A DNA stretch of 64,000 nucleotides from Amia ocellicauda (Eukaryota; Chordata; Actinopteri; Amiiformes; Amiidae). Positions 35,401-47,400 of the stretch are shown in pieces. The stretch covers positions 21,125,256-21,189,255 of the forward strand of contig NC_089850.1 of the NCBI RefSeq assembly GCF_036373705.1. Direction: 5' to 3'. The notes under the pieces were generated by a model. It saw nothing but the letters and a program-made list of their open reading frames with translations, was not told the origin of the DNA and did not search any database. The position numbers were made by a program, and so were the translations under genes. Positions within the stretch are counted from its first letter, which is position 1. Every line of letters starts with the position of its first letter.

Positions 35401-38400
35401 AAGCCACACAAATCATGTTGGTTATCATTACTACAGAATAATCCTTTTACATTAAAAAAGTGAGACATTATTTAAATACAATTTATTTATCAGATTATTT
35501 TTTACAGTGCTATGTTTTAGTGAATGCACATTTTGAAGAGAGATAATGAGAAAACATGTCATTTCACAGCTGCAATATTATTATTAGACACCAATGAACA
35601 TAATTATGTATTTTAATTATAATTAAACAAACAATCAACCATTTTAGAATCTGCTTTTGTTGTCCTTTAACCAGGTTCAATCTTTACATTTTTACAAGTT
35701 AACTCAGATTTCAACAAACTGAAAATATATAATAAAAAGACCTATACTTGAATAAACATTTTTTGTTAAACTAAAATAAATATGTATTTTTATTATAGAA
35801 GATGTCAAGTCAGTACGTGGAGTGGTCTGCCCAGATATATCCAAGTAAGTGTAAATCAAACATCTCAGTCTGTAAAATCTGTTTAATTCAAGGGTACAAA
35901 AATGTGGACCTTAATTTCAAGAAGGGTTTTATTCTTTATCTTGTATAAAAAAAATAAAAAAATAAAGTATATTACAGTATTATCTTGCTACTGGCAACAG
36001 ATTATTTGATATGTTAATTTGTTATATTATTAAGTTGGTGTGTTTACTAATCAAATAGTTCAGTATTCAATAGTCACAGTGCCTACACTCAATTAACAAA
36101 ATCTAAAATAAGCAATTAGCTTCTGATTTAATTTATCTTGTTATTTGTGGATTAATATAAGATTTAATTCTAAGCAAACATGTTTTGGCCAATGCTGCCT
36201 TCTGTATTTTTTATAATTAACAATCCAATAACTAAACTAATTTACCATTTTAGAATTCTGTACCACGTACATAATGGTTTAAATTTAATTAGTCAATTTT
36301 TAAGATAATATGATACTTAATAGAGACATAAGGCTACACCAAAACAGAACCCTAAACCGCTCCATCCAGTGCAAGGGAAAGAACAAAATAGTCTTTAGTC
36401 TGTTTTTTTATAGGGCTTCAGATTAGATACTTCTGACATCATGAGGGAAAAACGTCCAAAGTTTAGGAGTGTAGCTTTGAAACAATCTTGCACCAAAGGA
36501 AATTGTCCTGAGAGAACACAGAGTAGGTTTGCATCAGCAGAGCATAATTCTCAATTAAGAACATAGTGCTGTATTAATTCTGCCAAGTAAGAAGGTGATA
36601 GACCACACAAGTACCTTAAAAGTATGCAAACGTTTATTTTTTGTGAACCACAAGCATCCAGTAAAGGCCTACATAACAGGGGAGTTTACTTAGAGTTAAG
36701 ATTGTTTGGTTACCACACACAACCTTCATTTGATAACATCTAACTGAATGAAATCCAATTTGTTTCATCCAGTGTTAAAATTCCCAACCAGCACACATAG
36801 GCCATAGAAGCAGCTCCAGAAAACTTAGATTCCATCGAGATTCATAGTTGGATGTGAACTGCATACATATGTTAACCAGTTTCTATACTTTTGCAAAAGT
36901 TCCCCCAGTGGCAACATATGAGTAAAAAAAGGATAGAACCCAGAATGATTCCCTGAGGTATACGAGAAATCAATTCAGATGAGACAATCTTGTGAAATAA
37001 TTGAGTTTTGAATAGCTGTAGAAACAACCAGTGTACCTAATCTCCTCCAGGAGTTGTAGGAGTAAATATGTTTGTAGTTTGCATGTTTGTGTTACTCAAG
37101 ATGTGGAATTCCATTTCATTAGTTGGCCACAAGTTGATAACAGAGTACCATGTGACCAGCACATATGGTTTTCATTGACAATGAAGGTATCACAGGCAGG
37201 GTTTACATTATCACGTGTAGTTGTCTGGCAGATGAAAATATCAACGGCCAAAATGTCCAGTGGGAAATGTGCCAAATAAATAAATACAGGCATACATAGA
37301 TTAATAGCATATTAAATAGCCTAATATTGTGTGACCTATAAGATATGTTGCCAAGACAACAGTGAGCCTCTGCTCGCTGTCCCAGTAAGACATCACTGAG
37401 AGTTTGGTCATGTGACTCAGCGAGATGCAGTGCTGATGATGACAGCGCTGCGTGGGCACGGCGGGTTGAAATTTCACACGGCCTGTGAAACGGTCATCAG
37501 GTAATTCGGGAAATCTATCCCAACTGGCAAAGCTGGTAAAGATTGCCAGCACAATTCCTGTGTCCAGTGTGCCTGCAAAGCGTGGATTCTTACTCCAGAA
37601 CAGGATAAAAACAGCCCTGAGAAGCCGCCGCCTCACTCAATTTATTACATGAAAGTTTTACATTTTTAGTCATACTGTATTGAGAATAATTAATTGGTTA
37701 CTTTCCTTTGCTTAAATATAGACAAAGACCAATTATCTACAGTAACATTGTTAAATGCTAAGATATATTTACAAATTGTACAGTTATGTTTGAAATGTGG
37801 TGTACCTGGAGTTGTGTGAACTTAAAATCAACTGAGGATGGCTTATGTCAAAAAATTTTTGTCTATATATTTATTCCAATTGACAAAATACAATACATTC
37901 CTGGTTTTGTAGTCTGTTTTATTATTTTCTTTTGGCATCTCTGACTGTTGAGTTAAGTGGTTTATTACTACATGCTTTTCTTTTCATTTAGTCTTGCCAC
38001 TAATTTTGAATTATGAGGGTTTGAGTATTTGTATTGGCATCATTGTTTTGTTTTTTTCCCCTTCAGAATCCGGAATATTGGCATCATGGCACATATTGAT
38101 GCAGGAAAGACTACAACAACTGAAAGGATGCTGTACTATGCAGGATACACCAGGGCGCTTGGAGGTGCATTGAGTTGTATTAAGTTTTACATAAAAAGAT
38201 CAATCCAATTCTCAGGCATGCCTGCTCCATTTTCTTCTTTTAACAGAGTGTATTAAACTCACTTCCCAAATTTATTATTCTCCTACCAGGCTACTCCCCT
38301 TGATTACATTACAGCTAGGTACAGTCTAAATACATCATATGCTTATTTAATTCCTCATTTAACCTACCTTAACCTCTAAAATTACAACATTGTCAGATGA

Positions 38401-41400
38401 AACACTCCCTTGATTAAACTATTCCTGCAAGGACAACTATCAGATCAGAAAAAATGCTGTAAAGTAAGAATGCTTTCAAAAATAGACATGTTAATAGGTT
38501 ATATTTATCAATTAACTAAATACAAAGTGAGTGAACAGAAGAAAAATCTACATCAAATCCATATTTGGTGTGACCATCCTTTGCCTTCAAAACAGCATCA
38601 GTTCTTCTAGGTACACTTGCACACAGTTTTTGAAGGAACTCGGCAGGTAGGTTGGCCCAAACATCTTGGAGAACTAACCACAGTTCTTCTGTGGATTTAG
38701 GCAGCCTCAGCTGCTTCTCTCTCCATGTAATCCCAGACAGACTCGATGTTGAGATCAGGGCTCTGTGGGGGCCATACCATCACTTCCAGGACTTAATGAC
38801 TGTCGCTGTATGTTTGGGGTCGTTGTCATGCTGCTGAATAAATTTGGGGCCAATCAGATGCCTCCCTGATGGTATTGCATGATGGATAAGTATCTGCCTG
38901 TACTTCTCAGCATTGAGGAGACCATTAATTCTGACCAAATCCCCAACTCCATTTGCAGAAATGCAGCCCCAAACTTGCAAGGAACCTCCACCATGCTTCA
39001 CTGTTGCCTCATTCGTGTACCGCTCTCTAGCACTTCTGCAAACAAACTAATATTTCACATTTTGACTCATCAGTCCAGAGCACCTGCTGCCATGTTTCTG
39101 CACCCCAGTTCCTGTGTTTTCATGCATATTGAGTCACTTGGCCTTGTTTCCACGTCGGAGGTATGGCTTTTCAGTTGCAAGTCTTCCATGAAGGCCACTT
39201 CTGACCAGACTACTCCAGACAGTAGATGGGTGTACCAGGTCCCACTGTTTTCTGCCAATTCTGAGCTGATGGCACTGCTGGACATCTTCCGATTACGAAG
39301 GCAAGTAAGCATAAATCGTCTTTCATCTGCAGTTTCCTTGGCCGACCACTGTGTCTACGGTCCTCAATGTTGCCCGTTTCTTTGTGCTTCTTCAAAAGAG
39401 CTTGGACAGCACATCTGGAAACCCCTGTCTTCCTTGAAATTTCTGCCTGGGAGAGACCTTGCTGATGCAGTAAAACTACACTGCTCAAACAAATTAAGGG
39501 AACACTCAAATCATACATTGGATCTTGATGAACGAAATATATTAAAGATCAAAATCTTTACTGTACATTGTGTGATTCGTTGAGGCTGTTCTAACTTGCG
39601 TGAATTTCATCACGGCAACTCATAATGTGACTCAGCAGTGTGTATGGCCCCCATGTGCCTGTACGCACTCCAGACAATGTCTGGGCATGCACCTGATGAG
39701 ACGGCGGATAGTGTCCTGGGGGATCTCATCCCAGACCTGGATCAGGGCATCAGTGAGCTCCTGGACAGTCTGTGGCGCTTCTTGGTGGCGTCAGATGCAC
39801 CGATACATAACGTCCCAAAGGTACTCGGTTGGATTCAGGTCTGAGGAACGTGGGGGCCAGTCAATGGCATCAATGCCTTCGTCATCCAGATACTGCCTAC
39901 ACACTCTGGCAACATGAGGCCGGGCATTGTCCTGCACCAGGAAGAACCCAGGGCCCACTGCACCAGTGTAAGGTCTGACGATGTGTCTGAGGATTTCATC
40001 CCGCTACGTAACAGCAGTCAGGGTACCGTTGGCTAGCACGTGGAGGTCTGTGCGACCCTCCAAGGATATGCCTCCCCAGACCATCGCTGACCCACCGCCA
40101 AACCGGTCATGCTGGATGATGTTGCAGGCAGCATAACGTTCACCACGGCGTCTCCAGACTCTTTCACGTCTGTCCCATGTGCTCACCTGCAAAGCCATTC
40201 CCTTTTTGGGGGTTGTCTTGCTGTTGCCTCTCCAGTGCACCTGTTGTTATTTTCATTTGCACCAAAACAGGTGACATTGATTCACAATCGCATAGGCTTC
40301 CTAACTGGACAGATTGAAACCCCGAAGTTTAATCGACTTGGTGTTGTAGCATAAGGTACACTTATAAATTTCAATTAAAGAAGTGAATTTATAGTATCAC
40401 CTTATCACGAATCCTGGAATCTTGTAGAACTCAATTTCTGTAATAATTGGATGCAGACACCAATTCCAAAGATATAAATTGTCAAATTTATTCAAAACAA
40501 AGACTAAATGTAGCACTACACTAATTATACAAAAGGGAAAAACTAATTAAAATTCAACTCTAGATCAACAAATCAAAGACAAATCAAAGACAAATCACTT
40601 CCGTGACCAAATCAAAGACCATGGGATCGCATATGATAACACACAAATCGTTAAACAAAAAGGTTATAAACACATTGACTACAATACCGGTTAGTAAGAC
40701 GAAGGTGAGTCTCTCATTAGTATTGTTAGTCAGACATTAAATAACTACGCAGGTTAGTATTTAATGTCAGGTAACTTCTCGTTATATATATATCAGTCTC
40801 ATTTACGTTTAAGTGCCGAGAAAGATCCTATCATTACTTGTTACCACAATTTCCCTTAACTGATTATTATTCAATGATTAAGGATAGGCAGGGCCACCAA
40901 TAATCTAATGTCTATTAACTTGTGTCAATTTCAGACTAAACAGTTAAACAGGAATGAGAAGATATTTCTTGGCGTTGACAGATTTTATTTCTAAAATTAT
41001 CAACAAAACAGTTTAATGCAACACACATTTATATTTAAGAAAAACTAAATGATATTACACATTCTAGAGTTATGAATCACAGATTAACATTTCTAATTGA
41101 TTTCTCAAATGTCATGAATCATGAACTCCAAACTGTTAAACTTATCTGAACTTCGTCGCAGAGAGGCCTCTCTGTCTTCGGGCTCAGATAACAGCACACG
41201 GCACGAGGTCCGTGTGGTTGGAACAAAGGCAGTCCGGTTCGGCTTTGTCCAAGAACTTCCACTCAGTCGATGCACCTGGAAGTTGGGGTTTCGCGAAAGT
41301 AGAGTCTTTTCCAAACAGATTTTCCACTGGTTTGAAGGCTCCAAGGTTGTGCACAAAATCTTCTTGGCAAGCAGGGTCTCTCACCGTACTTATTTGAAGA

Positions 41401-44400
41401 CAAAGTCTTTGAGGAAAGCAGGGCCCTGTTTGTTCCAAGGGTCAAGTTTCTTAAGACTCAAATAGCTATTTAAATGACTGACACTTTCGTATACAGTCGA
41501 CTTGGTTGGTTTCTGGTTCCGGTTCGGGCAACAGAGCTACAGGTTGAGCTGTGGCAGCGAGTTTCTGGTTCAGGTGAGAGAGAGAGAGAGAGAGAGAAAG
41601 CCATGCGCTGTTCCTTATAGTCTGTCAGATCAATAGGTGATTGGTTCTTGAATTTTTGAGATTGGATTTCGGATTCAGCCCCCAGTGTCCTATTGGAGGG
41701 GGGCTTGATTTATGACTGATGTCAATCCATGCCATCTTTTGGAAATGCCGGTTGGCCCGGGTTCGTAGCTCTATGTCGGGATTTCGGCTCTCGTCCACTT
41801 CAAAGAGTTTTTATCACCTACAGGCCCCTTTCTCCAGACATCTCACAGCAGGACTCCAAACCATTCGGCCCATTCTCGGTGCCATCCTCCCCAAAACTGT
41901 CACTCTGATGCAAACCAGTTCCAAGCTGATGAGCTAAGGAAATCTGATAACTTTGGGGGGGAGAGGTTTTCTTTAGATCAGTGCTTCAGCTCAGAGCCCA
42001 AATGCTCTTATCAAAATACACCCAACATAATCATCACAGTTTAACACTGTAGCGTTATTATGTGTTCCCTTAATTTTGTTTAGCAGTGTACAAAATCCCT
42101 GACTGTGCAAGTGTACCTAGAATAATTGATGCAAAGGGCAAAGGGTGGTCACACCAAATACTGATTTGATGTAGATTTTTCTTCTGTTCACTCACTTTGC
42201 ATTCAGTTAATTGATAAATATAATCTATTAGCAGGTCTATTTTTGAAAGCATTCTTACTTTACAGCATTTTTTCACACCTGCCTAAAACTTTTGCACAGT
42301 ACTGTATATAATAGGCTGTGGGATACAATTTAATGTTAGCAGATGGAATTGCAAACTGTTTAACTGTTACATTTAAATGTATAATAGGCCTAGTATAAAT
42401 TTCAACCAACTGCTGCTTAATAAACTACAACTAGCTTTGTTGTGACTGAGGATTCCTAAACTCAAAGTGTGGATTCTTAAGTGTGGATTAAGTTGATCAA
42501 CAATACATCTCCCCCACACTCCCCTTCTATTTAAAACTACACAGCCACTTTAATTAAATAATTCGTAGGTATAATCAATTGAGAGATCACAAAAAAGATG
42601 ACATCATAGAAATGTTTTAATATTTAAAAGTGCAAGCCTAAGCAAATCAGGGCATCTGTGCAAAATCCCAATTGTGTGCTGTTTTGGGGTTTATTGATGT
42701 GATAGTTCATTACTTTTCGGATAGTGAAAGAGCCTGGCGAATAACTATAACAGCATGAGATTTGTGTTCCTCGCTGCAACTTGGGTAATAATTACACTCA
42801 GTGGTGCCTTTGTGTTTTATTAAAATCTCAAACAACCCAAAGCAATTGGAATATATACTCTTTCTGGCATCTCTTGGCAGCTGCAAATTAATATTTACAA
42901 GGCTTCCTAGCCAGAATAATTGAAAGCTTATTGTTGTACAGATTATTCTTATTAGGCTTCCAAGGCAGAATGATTGGAAGACTATTGTTGTTATAATTTT
43001 ACATAATTGAATATGCTGGACACCTATTGTAATTGTTTTCATTATTATTAGCTGGACATGTATTTAAAGTGCTGGACATCTATTGTTGTTACTCTTGATT
43101 ATTATTAGGGTGCCAAACATTGAAAGTACCTGATGGCTATTATTATTGTTTGATTAATTATATTGTTATTGTTAGGTTTTCATTAAATTATTCTTCTGAT
43201 AAAAATGTAAAGCGCCTAGCATGCTCAGAATTTCATGAAAACTCACAATACTTGACATTGTTATAGAATCCTGTGTGGCCTTGCTGTCCAGTGTTCACCA
43301 AGTATATATTATATAAAATATAATAATATATGATACCTTTTCAGATTTCTTAAAAGAAACATTTAGTTTGTATGCGTCATTAGATTTATTTGGAATATAC
43401 ACTCACCTAAAGGATTATTAGGAACACCTGTTCAATTTCTCATTAATGCAATTATCTAACCAACCAATCACATGGCAGTTGCTTCAATGCATTTAGGGGT
43501 GTGGTCCTGGTCAAGACAATCTCCTGAACTCCAAACTGAATGTCTGAATGGGAAAGAAAGGTGATTTAAGCAATTTTGAGCGTGGCATGGTTGTTGGTGC
43601 CAGACGGGCCGGTCTGAGTATTTCACAATCTGCTCAGTTACTGGGATTTTCACGCACAACCATTTCTAGGGTTTACAAAGAATGGTGTGAAAAGGGAAAA
43701 ACATCCAGTATGCGGCAGTCCTGTGGGCGAAAATGCCTTGTTGATGCTAGAGGTCAGAGGAGAATGGGCCGACTGATTCAAGCTGATAGAAGAGCAACTT
43801 TGACTGAAATAACCACTCGTTACAACCGAGATATGCAGCAAAGCATTTGTGAAGCCACAACACGTACAACCTTGAGGCGGATGGGCTACAACAGCAGAAG
43901 ACCCCACCGGGTACCACTCATCTCCACTACAAATAGGAAAAAGAGGCTACAATTTGCACAAGCTCACCAAAATTGGACAGTTGAAGACTGGAAAAATGTT
44001 GCCTGGTCTGATGAGTCTCGATTTCTGTTGAGACATTCAGATGGTAGAGTCAGAATTTGGCGTAAACAGAATGAGAACATGGATCCATCATGCCTTGTTA
44101 CCACTGTGCAGGCTGCTGGTGGTGGTGTAATGGTGTGGGGGATGTTTTCTTGGCACACTTTAGGCCCCTTAGTGCCAATTGGGCATCGTTTAAATGCCAC
44201 GGCCTACCTGAGCATTGTTTCTGACCATGTCCATCCCTTTATGACCACCATGTACCCATCCTCTGATGGCTACTTCCAGCAGGATAATGCACCATGTCAC
44301 AAAGGTCGAATCATTTCAAATTGGTTTCTTGAACATGACAATGAGTTCACTGTACTAAACTGGCCCCCAGAGTCACCAGATCTCAACCCAATAGAGCATC

Positions 44401-47400
44401 TTTGGGATGTGGTGGAACGGGAGCTTCGTGCCCTGGATGTGCACCCCACAAATCTCCATCAACTGCAAGATGCTATCCTATCAATACGGAACAACATTTC
44501 TAAAGAATGCTTTCAGCACCTTGTTGAATCAATGCCACGTAGAATTAAGGCAGTTCTGAAGGCGAAAGGGGGTCAAACACAGTATTAGTATGGTGTTCCT
44601 AATAATCCTTTAGGTGAGTGTATATTCTATTATGTACGATGCATATCTTCAAAGTTCATTTTTTTTGGCTGTGACTGATAATGCTGAAACTGTTCCAGTT
44701 CAAGCATTTTATGGCCTCCTGCTTCAAATGGAATAACACTTGGAGATGGAGATTTTTGGAATGGAGCACAGCCAAATGAGTCCAGGTGGAAGTATATCTT
44801 CATAGTATAGCTAAAATAAATTAAACTTAATAAATTAAAAACAAGCAACAAACATAACAAAGGAAAATCTGTTTAAATTGTGAAACAAAGTAAATGATAA
44901 AGCACCTTTTAAAGTATCAAGAGTTCTCATTTTTATATTGAAATAACGTAGTAGCCAGCAGTCAGCCCCTGTTAAATAGGTTAGCAGTGTTATTTTCCTG
45001 GACAATAATATATAAATACATGTCTGGACTTAATATAATATGTGAAAATTAAAATAATTACTACTTGCGTTTTGATTACATAGTTGTTGGCAATGTTTTT
45101 ATTAGTTGGCAATGCTAATGGCTACATAGCAATTTATTCTTGAATTTCTGTGATCACAGAAGTTAAAATGTTTACTTGCATGACAGATTTTGGTTAGCAT
45201 TTATTTGTTTTCAGTTTTTTAGTCTTGTAGACTTGGGTCAAATGTATATGCAGTATTCCTCAAACACTTTTAAGATTGTAACATTGAATAAGTACTGTGG
45301 TAAAATGTCTCCCCTTTTATCACAGTACTACCAATTCAGTGCCACCAAACTCATCTCTTCACAGTCTTCTCTTCCTGAGGAGGTGACAGGTCTGAAGTGG
45401 ATTAGAAGATTATTTGAATTCAATTTTATAGAGGGGTGAGGATTGGTAAAGGAATAATAAAAAGCTCTCCCTTAGATGAAATGGGACTGAACACAGTCTT
45501 CAGAGTGTTTGTAAAGTATTGGAAATGCATTTGACCCCAAGTCTAGGTTATTGGCTAATGTTACACATTTGTGTATCTTTTTATGCATTAACGTTTTTGC
45601 CTGATATTGTGTTGCTCTCAATTTGTGATTTTATTTAGAGAAATACATTATTTTATGTACTATAATTTGGCTGTATTCATGCAATATGGCATTTCAGTTG
45701 CCCAAATATAACAACTTGGAAACCTTTTTGATGTTCTTCAGATGTGGATGATGGCGACACTGTGACGGATTTCATGGCACAAGAAAGAGAGCGGGGCATC
45801 ACCATCCAGTCTGCCGCTGTAACATTCGACTGGAAAGAGCACAGGATTAATCTAATAGACACACCAGGTACAGATGGGGTCCCAAAGATATTTAATAATC
45901 ATCCAAGAAGTATTCTTACTGCAAATAGTTTTTGAAAATGCTTGAATAATAATGGTCTGATACCTTCTTATGAATGTATGTAAAAATATTTTAGGTTGTG
46001 TTGCAGATAATGGTAAAACCATCCACATACTAGTTCCAAACATATCAGACCCATAGTCTCTCCCTCCTTAATAAAACCAATGTATTTTAAACTTGCAGGT
46101 TCATAGCCCTGTATATCTAAATATTCATCCCCCAGAACTGTGTAGCACATTTTGAAGGGAAAATCCATTTTGTTTGTCCTTTGCATTTTTAAGGACCCTG
46201 TACATTTGGATTTTGACATGTTAGCTTTACTAAAATTCCCTGTAGTTTTTATTGCTGCTGTACATTCATTGGAAAGACTGCTGTCACCTCTCGGTTCCAG
46301 GTCATGTGGATTTCACTGTGGAAGTGGAACGAGCTCTGCGGGTGTTGGATGGCGCTGTAGCTGTGTTTGATGCTTCAGCTGGTGTGGAGGTGGGTTGTAT
46401 TCTGATCTGGTTTGTGAACCTGTTACATTAAGCAGTATTTTTCTTTTCTTTCTTCATTCTTATTTTCAGAAATTAAAATGCACTTTAGAATTTCCTCAGG
46501 GGTTTACTTCAATTAAAAATATTAAGGACTTGTGTATTTTTTACATGTATTTTTCATACGGGTTTAAGATCTCATTCTCAAGTAAAGCTTATAGTATCTG
46601 TGTTGGATACTGTGGAAAGGGATCTTGCAGCTCTAAGGAAAGATATAAGAAAGGTCTTCTCATGGATTGTCAGTTTAATAATTACAAAAAAGCTACACCT
46701 ATTTCAGTGATTATCTTACCTATACATTTCAGAGCTTAATATGTAATAATATAAATGTAGTGCTTAGTGTTAAGTTCAGTATACAATTTCATATACAACT
46801 TGAAATCTCAAACTTTTTCAAATCATTAAACATCTTTGATTAGGCAAATTGTTAATTTAGTGCCCAGTGGTGGTGACAACTGTATTTATGTTGTCTGAAA
46901 TGAACCCGCATAAAAACCAGTTAAGCAGTGTGTGATGGAAAGCCTGCTCAAGAGTTGAGAAGTCAGTGCAGGTAAAATTGTGAAATACAATTTATACTTG
47001 AACAGCAACACTCAGAATACATGCAGTCAATTTTCACTTCCTCACTCTGTGAGGATTCATTTTCAAGAGACGTTTAACCTCAAGAAAACAAAGAAAAACT
47101 ATGCTGTATACATGTGTCCTATCCTGGCCAACAATGCTGGTTATTTTTGACTTTGCGATAAAAGGATAACTCAATCAAAGAACATCTTGTAGTTCATCAG
47201 GAAACATCTTGCAATTCAGCAAAGTTTCACACAGGATATTTAATATTGTAATTAACCCTCATCAATTATCATCATCATTTTTGTCTGTATGCAAACTATC
47301 TTACACCGTATGCATTTTGCATCTTTTATATTAATATATATGCAACTAAATACATTATTCCACTGTATTCCTCCTACTAAATTTAACTCCAGTCTGCTTA

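Larger units (their letters stand above)
39479..42088 (-). mobile_element. Inner, internally deleted Tc1-like element
   Basis: Inserted in the outer Tc1. Its ends are CACTGCTCAAACAAATTAAG (39479) and the matching …TTAATTTTGTTTAGCAGTG (42088), with TA duplicated at 39477-39478 and 42089-42090. Removing the insertion at 40351-42047 and its 6-bp duplication leaves about 907 bp. The DNA-binding half of the transposase is absent, so the copy was already non-autonomous or was deleted later. Confidence 0.92.
38447..42304 (-). mobile_element. Outer Tc1-like element of a three-level nest
   Basis: The right terminus (…GCCTAAAACTTTTGCACAGTACTG, ending 42304) is intact and followed by TA. The left end is recognisable from 38447, but its outermost roughly 30 bp are replaced. 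The first and last 150-200 bp (about 38447-38620 and 42110-42275) are inverted repeats of each other. Without the insertion at 39479-42088 the element is about 1.24 kb, a normal Tc1 size. Its transposase is on the minus strand and broken. Confidence 0.88.

Noticed and set aside
36300-36960. Possible ancient retroelement in GFM2 intron 3
   Set aside because: Some phrases look repeat-like, but no frame, termini or tail could be defined, so no call is made.
38879-39583. 234-codon plus-strand open frame
   Set aside because: Antisense of the broken transposases of the nested Tc1 elements and their junction.
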